Source of the DNA: Bradyrhizobium zhanjiangense
Lineage (GTDB): Bacteria > Pseudomonadota > Alphaproteobacteria > Rhizobiales > Xanthobacteraceae
Direction: 5' to 3'
Length of the DNA: 64,000 nt
NCBI RefSeq assembly: GCF_004114935.1
Contig: NZ_CP022221.1
Coordinates: forward strand, 7,895,001 to 7,959,000
This document shows, one piece after another, positions 24,368 to 31,737 of the stretch. The notes under the pieces are model-generated. The model was not told the origin of the DNA and did not search any database. It saw only the letters and a list, made by a program, of their open reading frames with translations. Both the position numbers and the translations under genes were made by a program. Each line of letters starts with the position of its first letter. Positions within the stretch are counted from its first letter, which is position 1.

Positions 24368-24811
24368 TCAGCGCGAATGCGCGCCGCTCAGCTGTCCGCT
24401 CACCGCTTCGACGTCACGCGAGGGACGCAGCGCGTAGGCGCCGTCACCGAGCAGGGCCTGTGCCGCGAGCGCGATCGCCCAGAAGGCGGGGAATTCCCAG
24501 CCGCCCTTCGGATTGGTGAAGAAGAAGCCGGCCGCGCCGTGCACCGAGAAGATCGCGCCGAGCAGGATCGGGATTCCGGCCAGCGCCGCATAGCGGGTCC
24601 GGACGCCGAGGATCAACGCGACGCCGCTGAGGACTTCCACGGTCATGATGAGATAGGCGAGCTCGGGCGGGAAGCCGAGGCTGCCGAAGAACTTTGCGGT
24701 GCCAGCCGGGGTGAAGACAAAGAGCTTCAGGCTGGCATGGGCGAGGAACAGGGCGCCCAGGGTCACGCGCAGCACCAGCGCGGCATAAGGGGCGGTACGG
24801 GATTCGATCAT
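24368..24811 (-). CDS. DoxX family membrane protein
   Basis: A 147-residue inner-membrane protein with four helices, typical of the DoxX family, which ranges from thiosulfate:quinone oxidoreductase subunits to redox-stress proteins. The sequence shows the family opening LVLRVTLGALFLAHASLKLF, then GFPPELAYLIMTVEVLSGVALILGV and a third segment GIPILLGAIFSVHG. Start ATG 24811 is preceded by AAAGGAG at the right spacing. A strong terminator follows. The divergent LysR gene starts 98 bases away, so it is likely regulated by that protein; a CTCAC...GTGAG inverted repeat lies in the gap near 24884-24902. Actual function unknown. Confidence 0.9.
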   Translation of the reverse strand: MIESRTAPYAALVLRVTLGALFLAHASLKLFVFTPAGTAKFFGSLGFPPELAYLIMTVEVLSGVALILGVRTRYAALAGIPILLGAIFSVHGAAGFFFTNPKGGWEFPAFWAIALAAQALLGDGAYALRPSRDVEAVSGQLSGAHSR

Positions 24812-24908
24812 GGCAGGTCTCCTTTGCGGCGCAACATGATCTATTCTCATATCGACGATAATCTGCTATTTTCGAAATATACCTCACACTGACAGAGTGA
24901 GATAGGTT

Positions 24909-25829
24909 TTGCTCGACCGCCTGACCAGTCTGGAGATCTTCGCCAAGGTCGCCGCAGTCGGCAGCCTCTCCGGCGCGGCCCGGGCCATGGGCCTGTCGCA
25001 GACCATGGTGACCAAGCATGTCGCCTCGCTGGAGGCGCGGCTCGGCGCAAAACTGTTCCACCGCACCACGCGGCGGCTCTCCATCACCGAGGCCGGACGG
25101 AGCTATCTTGAATCTGCCGAGCGCATTCTCGCCGACATGGAGGCCGCCGACGCCGCGATCGCACGCGAACGCGTCGAGCCGCGCGGGCTGCTGCGCGTCA
25201 ACGTCCCCGTCGTGTTCGGCACAAGGCAGATTGCGCCGCTGATCGCGGAGTTTTCGGCAGCCCATACCGAGGTCACCGTCGAGCTCGGTCTCAACGACCG
25301 CCTCGTCGACCTCGCCGAGGAAGGTTGGGACCTCGCGATCCGCATCGGCAGCTTGCGCGACTCCAGCATGGTGGCCCGAAAGCTCGCGCCGAACCGCCTC
25401 GTGGTCTGTGCCGCACCTTCCTATCTTGCCAAGCACGGCACGCCGCGCACCGTCGCCGACCTCGCCGGACATAATTGCCTCGGCTACACGCTCTCGCAGC
25501 AGGCGAGCGCGGCGGAATGGCTGTTCGGCGTCGAGGGCGAGATCCGCGTCCAGGTCAGCGGCACCTTGCGTGCCAACAACGGCGATGCGCTGCGCGCGGC
25601 GACGCTGGCCGGCCTTGGCCTCGCGCGACAACCCACCTTCATCATCGCCGACGATCTTCGCAGCGGCGCGCTCGTCGCACTCGCGCTCGACCAGCCGGAG
25701 ATCCAGACTTCCGCAGTGCATGCGGTCTACCTGCCCGACCGCCGCCCGCCGGCCAAGGTGCGCGCCTTCATCGACTTTCTCGCCGCGCGCTTTGCGCCTG
25801 TGACACCCTGGGATCGCGGACTGCCATGA
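24909..25829 (+). CDS. LysR family transcriptional regulator
   Basis: A 306-residue activator/repressor. The N-terminal winged helix is clear: SLEIFAKVAAVGSLSGAARAMGLSQTMVTKHVASLEARLGAKLF in order at about 6-52, then RTTRRLSITEAG. The effector domain follows from residue 90 (GLLRVNVPVVFGTRQIAPLIAEF). The start is TTG 24909; no ATG is available before the HTH, and the residues just before the HTH match the family well. It is divergent from doxX, and LysR proteins typically control the facing gene. The effector domain resembles the group of LysR regulators (CrgA-like) with RVEPRGLLRVN after the linker. Confidence 0.92.
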   Translation: MLDRLTSLEIFAKVAAVGSLSGAARAMGLSQTMVTKHVASLEARLGAKLFHRTTRRLSITEAGRSYLESAERILADMEAADAAIARERVEPRGLLRVNVPVVFGTRQIAPLIAEFSAAHTEVTVELGLNDRLVDLAEEGWDLAIRIGSLRDSSMVARKLAPNRLVVCAAPSYLAKHGTPRTVADLAGHNCLGYTLSQQASAAEWLFGVEGEIRVQVSGTLRANNGDALRAATLAGLGLARQPTFIIADDLRSGALVALALDQPEIQTSAVHAVYLPDRRPPAKVRAFIDFLAARFAPVTPWDRGLP

Positions 25830-25973
25830 CGGCGCACGGCCGGACGCGCCAGCTCCGGCAGACCCACTGCCCGATTTGTCGCACGCCCAACGTGAGCCAG
25901 CGCACATACAGTGTCATGGCAGGGACTTAGAAAAGGTGCCATCATCGTGCGCATTGCCGATGGAGGTGACACC

Positions 25974-27452
25974 ATGCGCCGTCCAGCCTTTTCCAATTTG
26001 CTGCTTGCATCCGGTTTTCTTGCGCTCGCACAGGTGATGACGCCGAGCGACGCCGCCGCCGAAGCGCGGCTCGCGCTCGTGATCGGCCAATCCGCCTATC
26101 GCACAGTACCGGAACTGCCCAACGCCGCCAACGACGCCAAGGGCATGACGGAGCTGCTCGGCAATGCCGGCTTCACCGTCACCACGGCGGCCAATCTGGC
26201 GCAGAACGAGATGCGCGCGGCGATCTCGGATTTCGCCGGCAAGGTCGGCGCCAGCGGTGCCGATACCGTCGCTTTGGTATTCTATGCCGGCCATGGCCTG
26301 CAGATCGACGGCGAGAACTATCTCGTGCCCGTCGATCTCGATCCCAAGCGCGAGGCCGACATTCCGCTCCAGGGCGTGCGGCTGAACGACCTGCTCAACA
26401 CGCTCGGCGCCCTGCCGACGCGGGCGCGCATCTTCATGCTCGATGCCTGCCGCAACAATCCGTTCCCCGCGCTCAGCGGCGCCGGCCACGGGCTTGCGAT
26501 CGTCGACACCAAGGCCGGCGCGCCCGGCTCCTTCATTTCCTATTCGACGTCGCCCGGTGCCGAAGCCGAGGACGGCAACGGCATCGACAGCCCCTACACC
26601 ACGGCCGCGCTGACCATCGCCAAGCAGCCCAATCTGCCGATCGAGGAGGTGTTCAAGCGCATCCGCGTCGCGGTGGCGCAATCGACTGACGGGCGGCAGA
26701 TCCCCTGGGAAAGCTCGTCGCTCACCACCGATTTCAAGTTCTTCGGCGAAAGCAGCCAGCCGTCGTCCCTTCCAGGCGCAGATTCGATGGCGCTCGCCAG
26801 TGCCACGCGCAGCGTCGAGGATTGGCGCAAGGATTTGCAGGGCAAGCCTGCCAAGGTCGCCTATGAGCTCGTGATCACCGAGGACACGGTGCCGGCCTAT
26901 CAGGCCTATATCGAGCTCTACGCACAGGACGCCCGCACGCCGCGCCTGCGCACGGTGCTGGAGCGGCGGCGGCAGATGCTGGCCTGGGAACGCGCGGTCT
27001 CGATCAACACCCGCGCCTCGTTCGAAGCTTATCTTGCGAACTGGGACAACAGCGATCTCGCCGCGACCGCGCGCAGGCTGCTGCTCCGCGTCCAGAACCG
27101 CAACTATGGCCTGCCCGTTGCCGCCGCTGCGACGCCAGCCCCGGTCGCCGTCGCGATGGCGCCTACCTGCCCCTGCTCGACGCCATCGGCACCGGCAACG
27201 CCGGTCAATCCGAGCGTTGCGCCCATCATCAAGAAGCGCGTCGACGACACGCCGCCGAAACGCAAGGTGGTCGAGGCGCCGCCGAAGCGCCGGCCCGCCC
27301 CTCCGCCCGAGGAAGTGGTCTACGAGCGCGCGCCGCCCCCCGGGCCGCCGCCCGGCGCCGTGATGCAGGGCATCGGCATCGGAATCGGGATCGGCATGGG
27401 AATGGGCGGCCGCGGCGGAGATCACTATCGCGGCGACGACCGCAGATATTAA
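25974..27452 (+). CDS. Secreted caspase-like (peptidase C14) protein
   Basis: A 492-residue protein with an N-terminal signal-type helix (SNLLLASGFLALAQVM) and a caspase p20-type domain. The catalytic dyad is intact: histidine about 107 in YAGHGLQ and cysteine about 159 in MLDACRNNP. The start of the domain is ALVIGQSAYRTVPELPNAANDAKGMTELL, and the S1-type region GSFISYSTSPGAEAEDG follows. After residue 280 come a helical region and a Pro/Ala/Lys-rich tail with PPPGPPPG, then a Gly/Ile/Met hexad-like repeat (GIGIGIGIGMGMGGRGG). Bacterial members are often called metacaspases or orthocaspases; the substrate is unknown. Start ATG 25974 has a strong GGAGGTGA site. A bidirectional hairpin (27474-27502) ends the unit. 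Confidence 0.9.
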   Translation: MRRPAFSNLLLASGFLALAQVMTPSDAAAEARLALVIGQSAYRTVPELPNAANDAKGMTELLGNAGFTVTTAANLAQNEMRAAISDFAGKVGASGADTVALVFYAGHGLQIDGENYLVPVDLDPKREADIPLQGVRLNDLLNTLGALPTRARIFMLDACRNNPFPALSGAGHGLAIVDTKAGAPGSFISYSTSPGAEAEDGNGIDSPYTTAALTIAKQPNLPIEEVFKRIRVAVAQSTDGRQIPWESSSLTTDFKFFGESSQPSSLPGADSMALASATRSVEDWRKDLQGKPAKVAYELVITEDTVPAYQAYIELYAQDARTPRLRTVLERRRQMLAWERAVSINTRASFEAYLANWDNSDLAATARRLLLRVQNRNYGLPVAAAATPAPVAVAMAPTCPCSTPSAPATPVNPSVAPIIKKRVDDTPPKRKVVEAPPKRRPAPPPEEVVYERAPPPGPPPGAVMQGIGIGIGIGMGMGGRGGDHYRGDDRRY

Positions 27453-27473
27453 GCCGGTCCGGCACAAACAGAA

Positions 27474-27502
27474 ATCCGGCTCGCCAATGGCGCGAGCCGG
27501 AT
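27474..27502. terminator. Bidirectional terminator hairpin between convergent genes
   Basis: ATCCGGCTCGC (27474-27484) and GCGAGCCGGAT (27492-27502) pair perfectly around a seven-base loop. It lies directly between the stop codons of the caspase-like gene (27452) and the convergent gene (27503). No long T-run is present, so the strength is uncertain. Confidence 0.6.
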
Positions 27503-27868
27503 CTACTGCGACAGCACCGGATAATCCTGCTGCACGGCCTCCCGGATCCAGCCAGCTTGGATCGCGCGCGAGAGTATCTGCGCAGTCTTGATGTCGTCGG
27601 CTTTCATGCAGAGATCGACAATGCGGCGGACAGCGTCGTCGCGCATCAGGTCGTCGGAGATCTTCATCGCGATTTCCATCGCGACGCGGGCCGCGCGTTC
27701 ATAGCGCCCGCGCGTGCTGGTCGGCGCTGAACTTCCGGCGGCTTCGGCGATCGCCCGCGCAGCCTGGCAGATATTGCGAATGCGGTCGGCTGCTTCGATG
27801 TCGCCGATCGGTCCCTGGATCGGCTCGTCCCAGATGTCAGCCGGTGCCGGCCTTGCGAACCACTTCAT
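27503..27868 (-). CDS. Conserved hypothetical helical protein
   Basis: A 121-residue cytoplasmic protein without membrane helices. Start ATG 27868 (MKWFARPAPAD) follows a GGGGCGGGG stretch; the frame stays open upstream but overlaps the Spy-like gene. The sequence contains an acidic N-terminal patch (IWDEPIQGPIGDIEAADRIRN), then four helices that look like a degenerate helical repeat (YERAARVAMEIAMKISDDLM, AVRRIVDLCMKADD, KTAQILSRAIQAGW). I do not recognise a family. It lies 34 bases downstream of the Spy-like gene and may be its operon partner. Confidence 0.75.
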   Translation of the reverse strand: MKWFARPAPADIWDEPIQGPIGDIEAADRIRNICQAARAIAEAAGSSAPTSTRGRYERAARVAMEIAMKISDDLMRDDAVRRIVDLCMKADDIKTAQILSRAIQAGWIREAVQQDYPVLSQ

Positions 27869-27902
27869 TGCCCCGCCCCTGGTCTTCGATTGCTTGCGGC
27901 GT

Positions 27903-29201
27903 TCACGACATGCGGCGCGGGCCGATCGCCTCGAACTGCGCCTTCTGCTCGTCATTCAGCGTCGCGTAGAAATCATCGAGCGCCGCGCGCACCGACTTGA
28001 TGCCATCCAGCATCACGTCGAGGCGCTTGCGGATTGCGGCCATGCGTGCCGGCGGTGTCATCACGTCATTGGGCTCGCAGGCCGCCTTGAGCGATGCACT
28101 GACTTTGGCGCTGGTATCCTGGAGCACCTGGAGCGCCGCACGCTGGGTATCGTTCGGATGAATCCTCTCCTCGATCGTGGCGCCGGGCCAATCGAACGCG
28201 GCGGACGCGCTGCAATTCTGTACCGGGGATCCGCTCGCATTGTTCGATGCGGTTGCACGACGCTGATCGTCAGCCAGCGCATTGAAACGTGCCTTCTGCT
28301 CGTCGTTAAGCGAACCATAGAACGTCTCGAGCGCGGGCTGGACCAGATCGACCCCCTTCTCCATCGCCTCGACACGCTGCTGCATCGCCGCGAGCCGGCC
28401 CGGCGCCGTCGCTGCGGCCTGGGTCGGACAGGACGCGCGGATCAGCGCTGCCGCGTCGATCGAGGCGTTGCCGAGCGCATCGAGAGCGGCGCCTTGCGCA
28501 TCGCTCGGCTGCACCGCGGCCGCAATCTGATCGATCGGCAGACCGACGATTGCACGGCGGTCGCTGCCGCAGAGCTGATCGAGCGGCGCGCCGCGCGCCC
28601 GCCGTCGTCCCTGCGGTTGCTGCGGCAGATAGGCGGACAACCGATCATAACCGTAGGGTCCGAAAATGCCGGCATAGATGTCCGGATAGCCGTAGCCCCA
28701 GAAGCCGAGGCCGTCGCCCCAGATCGTGTAGTCGTAGAGATCATTGTAGGCGAACGGCCAGAACAGCGGTCCGACCCAGCCATAGCCGCCACCCGCATGT
28801 TGCCACCATCCGCTGCTTGCGCCGCTCCAGCCCGCGAGTGCGGCTGCGGCGGCGAGCTGCGCACGCGCCGCCGGATTGCTGATCAGCCGGCCGCTCCGGA
28901 ATGCGCTGGAGTTCAGGGCATTGCGGAAGTTCGCCGGCCGTATCGCCGCATTGCGGATCTGACCGAAATTCGGGCCGCCATGCCGGGCGCCGGTGGTGAA
29001 CCGCATCCCGCGATGATGCCCGCCGCCGTGCGCGTGCCCACCGCCATGGCCGCGGAAATGGCCGCCACCGTGATGACCACCGCCGTGCCCGCCTCCATGG
29101 CCACCGCCGTGACCGCCGCCATGTCCGCCCTTGGCCAGAGCCGCGCCTGCCAGCATGCAGGCAAACGCCACCGCGGCAATTCCGACGACCCGTCGCATCA
29201 T
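27903..29201 (-). CDS. Secreted Gly/His-rich protein with two Spy/CpxP-like (LTXXQ) domains
   Basis: A 432-residue periplasmic protein. The signal peptide is VVGIAAVAFACMLAGAALAK. After it comes a metal-binding-looking stretch of GGHG units (about residues 24-70; near 18 histidines). A central Tyr/Trp-rich segment (GWWQHAGGGYGWVGPLFWPF, GYGYPDIYAGIFGPYGYD) precedes two homologous helical domains, each ending in the LTXXQ-like motif: FYGSLNDEQKARFNAL and FYATLNDEQKAQFEAIGPRR. This motif defines Spy/CpxP chaperones that respond to misfolding and metal stress. Each domain has a repeat such as GRLAAMQQRVEAMEKGVDLVQPAL. ATG 29201 is chosen after GGGAGGG. Binding of Cu or Ni through the His tract is inference. 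Confidence 0.82.
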   Translation of the reverse strand: MMRRVVGIAAVAFACMLAGAALAKGGHGGGHGGGHGGGHGGGHHGGGHFRGHGGGHAHGGGHHRGMRFTTGARHGGPNFGQIRNAAIRPANFRNALNSSAFRSGRLISNPAARAQLAAAAALAGWSGASSGWWQHAGGGYGWVGPLFWPFAYNDLYDYTIWGDGLGFWGYGYPDIYAGIFGPYGYDRLSAYLPQQPQGRRRARGAPLDQLCGSDRRAIVGLPIDQIAAAVQPSDAQGAALDALGNASIDAAALIRASCPTQAAATAPGRLAAMQQRVEAMEKGVDLVQPALETFYGSLNDEQKARFNALADDQRRATASNNASGSPVQNCSASAAFDWPGATIEERIHPNDTQRAALQVLQDTSAKVSASLKAACEPNDVMTPPARMAAIRKRLDVMLDGIKSVRAALDDFYATLNDEQKAQFEAIGPRRMS

Positions 29202-29303
29202 CACACCCTCCCGCGCAAAGCCCTGCCATTGAGGCATCGGAACTTGGCGGGAATTGGAACCGGCAACGCTGCCGAAAGTTCCCGGTCCCCGGCTGCGCAG
29301 GCC

Positions 29304-30728
29304 CTAGGCCTCCGGCACGATCTTGCCGGGGTTGAAGATATTGAGCGGATCGAGCGCCTTTTTCAGCGCCCGCATCGCATCCAGCGCTTCGGGGCCGAGC
29401 TCGGCCTTGAGATATTTCTGCTTGCCCTGGCCGATGCCGTGCTCGCCGGTGCAGGTGCCGTCCATCGCCTGCGCGCGCTCGACCAGGCGATGCATGAACT
29501 CCTCGCCGCGCGCCATCTCGCCGGGATCATTGACGTCGCAGACCAGCGAGCAGTGGAAATTGCCGTCGCCGACATGGCCGACGATCGGCGACAACAGGTT
29601 GAGGCGCTTGAGATCCTCCTCGGTCTCGCTCACGCAGTCGGCGAGACGCGAGATCGGCACGCAGACGTCGGTTGCGACCACGCCGATGCTGTCGCCGGGG
29701 CGTAGCGCCTTCACCGACCAATAGGCGTCGTGCCGGGCCTGCCATAGTTTGGTGCGGTCCTCCGGCTTGGTGGTCCAGGAGAACTCGCCGCCGCCGCATT
29801 CTCTCGCGATCTCGCCGAAAGCCTTGGACTGCTCGCCAACCTCGATCTCGCTGCCGTGGAATTCCATCAGCAGCAGCGGCGTCTCCGGCAGCGTCAGCTT
29901 GGAATAGGCGTTGCAGGCCTTGACCTGCGCAGCATTGAGTAGCTCGATGCGCGCCACGGGAATGCCGGTCTGGATCGCCAGGATCACCGCCTGACAGGCG
30001 CCGTGCACGGTTTCGAATGACACCGCGCCGGCCGCTATGGTCTCGGGGATGCCGCGCAGGCGGATCGTCAGTTCCGAGATGATGCCGAGCGTGCCTTCGG
30101 AGCCGACGAACAGATGCGTCAGGTCGTAGCCGGCGGACGACTTTTTCGCGCGCGTGCCTGTGGTGATGATCTCGCCGTCGCCGCGCACGACCTTCAGCGC
30201 CAGCACACTCTCGCGCATGGTGCCGTAGCGCACCGCATTGGTGCCGGAAGCGCGGGTCGAAGCCATGCCGCCGAGCGAAGCGTCCGCGCCGGGATCGATC
30301 GGGAAGAACAGGCCCTGGTCGCGCAGATGCTCGTTGAGCGCCTTGCGGGTGACGCCGGGCTCGATCACGCAGTCGAGGTCCTCGGCATGCACCGCGAGCA
30401 CCTTGTTCATGTCGCGCAGGTCGACCGAGATGCCGCCCGCGGGCGCGTTGACCTGGCCCTCGAGCGAGGTGCCGGTGCCGAAGGGAATGACGGGGACGCG
30501 ATTGTTGGCACAGATCCGCACCACGTCCTGGATGTCGGCGGTCTCCTGCGCCATCACCACGCCGTCGGGCGGCTGGTTGACGATCCATGTCGTGGTATGG
30601 CCGTGCTGCTCGCGAACGGCCTGCGAGGTGATGAGGCGGTTGCCGAAGCGTGCGGCAAGCTGTTCCAGCGCACTTGCGAGGGCTTTCGGCTCCGGCCGCG
30701 GCGGATTATTGGTGATGGTCGTGCCCAC
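29304..30728 (-). CDS. FAD-binding oxidoreductase, D-lactate dehydrogenase (cytochrome) type
   Basis: A 474-residue flavoprotein oxidising a D-2-hydroxyacid, probably passing electrons to cytochrome c or a quinone. The PCMH FAD-binding domain covers about 55-230 with VIPFGTGTSLEGQV, GGISVDLRDMNKVL and the FAD pyrophosphate segment FPIDPGADASLGGMASTRASGTNAVRYGTM in order. The C-terminal FAD-linked oxidase domain contains GHVGDGNFHCSL and the substrate-type motif CTGEHGIGQGKQKYL. Together these match the GlcD/Dld family. The start is uncertain: GGAGG precedes GTG 30728 at a normal distance of seven, whereas ATG 30734 is almost touching it. It is divergent from the thioesterase gene, which starts 87 bases away. 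Confidence 0.9.
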   Translation of the reverse strand: MGTTITNNPPRPEPKALASALEQLAARFGNRLITSQAVREQHGHTTTWIVNQPPDGVVMAQETADIQDVVRICANNRVPVIPFGTGTSLEGQVNAPAGGISVDLRDMNKVLAVHAEDLDCVIEPGVTRKALNEHLRDQGLFFPIDPGADASLGGMASTRASGTNAVRYGTMRESVLALKVVRGDGEIITTGTRAKKSSAGYDLTHLFVGSEGTLGIISELTIRLRGIPETIAAGAVSFETVHGACQAVILAIQTGIPVARIELLNAAQVKACNAYSKLTLPETPLLLMEFHGSEIEVGEQSKAFGEIARECGGGEFSWTTKPEDRTKLWQARHDAYWSVKALRPGDSIGVVATDVCVPISRLADCVSETEEDLKRLNLLSPIVGHVGDGNFHCSLVCDVNDPGEMARGEEFMHRLVERAQAMDGTCTGEHGIGQGKQKYLKAELGPEALDAMRALKKALDPLNIFNPGKIVPEA

Positions 30729-30814
30729 GGACATTCCTCCCGAGAGAAGAACCGTGGCAAAGGACATAAAACCGGTCAAGTCAAGGGACCGGACGCATGG
30801 CTAGGGAAGGACAT

Positions 30815-31321
30815 ATGCCGGAGACTACCGCCTCAGCGCCCCAAGCGCAGCCATTCCGCGCCTCGATCATGCAGATCGAGCCGCAATGGATCGACTACAA
30901 CGGCCATCTCAACATGGCCTATTACAACGTGATGTTCGACCGGGCGATCGACCAGCTCTGGCTCGAGTTCGGGATGGGGCCGGCCTACATGAAGGAGCGA
31001 GGCGGCTCGAGCTTCACCGCCGAATGCCATGTGCGCTATTTGCGCGAGATCCATCTCGGCGATCCCGTGCAGATCTTCGTCTGGCTGCTGGAGGCCGACG
31101 ACAAGCGGCTGCACACCTTCGAGGAGATGCGTCACGCGACCGAGGGCTGGTTGTCGGCCACGTCCGAGAACATGTCGCTGCACATGGACATGAATGCGCG
31201 GCGCGTTGCGCCGTTTCCGCCTGATATCCGCGAGCGCATCGCTGTGGTCACAAAGGCCCACAGCGCGGTAGCCCGACCCGAGGGCATCGGCCGGAACGTG
31301 GCGATGCCCTCGAAGCGGTAG
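30815..31321 (+). CDS. Hotdog-fold thioesterase family protein
   Basis: A 168-residue cytoplasmic acyl-CoA thioesterase-like protein. The family motif DYNGHLNMAYYNVMFDRA lies near residues 28-45; the aspartate-tyrosine-asparagine-glycine-histidine pattern is that of the 4-hydroxybenzoyl-CoA thioesterase/FadM group, and similar domains occur in carnitine-degradation betainyl-CoA thioesterases. Strands SFTAECHVRYLREIHLGDPVQIFVWLLEADD follow in the right order. Start ATG 30815 has GGGAAGGA upstream at good spacing. The divergent flavoenzyme gene shares the short promoter region, so both may be used together in carboxylic-acid catabolism; that link is inference. Confidence 0.87.
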   Translation: MPETTASAPQAQPFRASIMQIEPQWIDYNGHLNMAYYNVMFDRAIDQLWLEFGMGPAYMKERGGSSFTAECHVRYLREIHLGDPVQIFVWLLEADDKRLHTFEEMRHATEGWLSATSENMSLHMDMNARRVAPFPPDIRERIAVVTKAHSAVARPEGIGRNVAMPSKR

Positions 31322-31326
31322 CCGCG

Positions 31327-31500
31327 CTATACCCTGTTGCGCCCGCGCGCCAAGCCGACCACGGCCGAGACCAGGAACAGGACGACCGCGATGAAGAAGA
31401 TGATCTTGGCGATCTCGATCGAGGCGCCGGCGATGCCGCCGAAGCCCAGGATACCGGCGATCAGTGCGATAACCAAAAACGTCACAACCCAGCCAAGCAT
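31327..31500 (-). CDS. DUF1328 family small membrane protein
   Basis: A 57-residue protein with two transmembrane helices, the standard size and form of DUF1328 (UPF0391/YtjA-like). It reads [21 protein letters not shown] then [20 protein letters not shown] and ends in a short basic tail (GLARGRNRV). The start ATG at 31500 has a GAGGG site before it. Members are widespread and often stress-induced in proteobacteria; their molecular role is unknown. It lies 5 bases from the end of the convergent thioesterase gene, with no room for a separate terminator between them. Confidence 0.9.
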   Translation of the reverse strand: MLGWVVTFLVIALIAGILGFGGIAGASIEIAKIIFFIAVVLFLVSAVVGLARGRNRV

Positions 31501-31737
31501 GGTCAAACCCTCGTCTTGATGTCTGTCTGCGTCCAGCGCGGCTGCCGCGCCACCTGCCCAGACAATCTCGACGCGAGAATGATGGTTCCGGCCCACGCAG
31601 GAGCGAAATTCGCAGCCTTTGCAGGAACAAATCGGCCTGCCGCGCACGTGGAAAACCCTGTCCCGGCGCCCCATATAAGGACCAATCCCTGTTAAGAAGG
31701 CTCCCTTCCGTCACCCCGCGGTGCCATCGTGGGGCCA

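Noticed and set aside
25914..27467. 517-codon minus-strand frame opposite the caspase-like gene
   Set aside because: Antisense of a protein with signal peptide and catalytic dyad; product is a typical low-complexity mirror.
27714..29705. 663-codon open frame on the plus strand across the Spy-like and lactate-dehydrogenase-type genes
   Set aside because: It is antisense to two well-supported genes and is explained by GC-rich codon usage. The protein has no recognisable motif.
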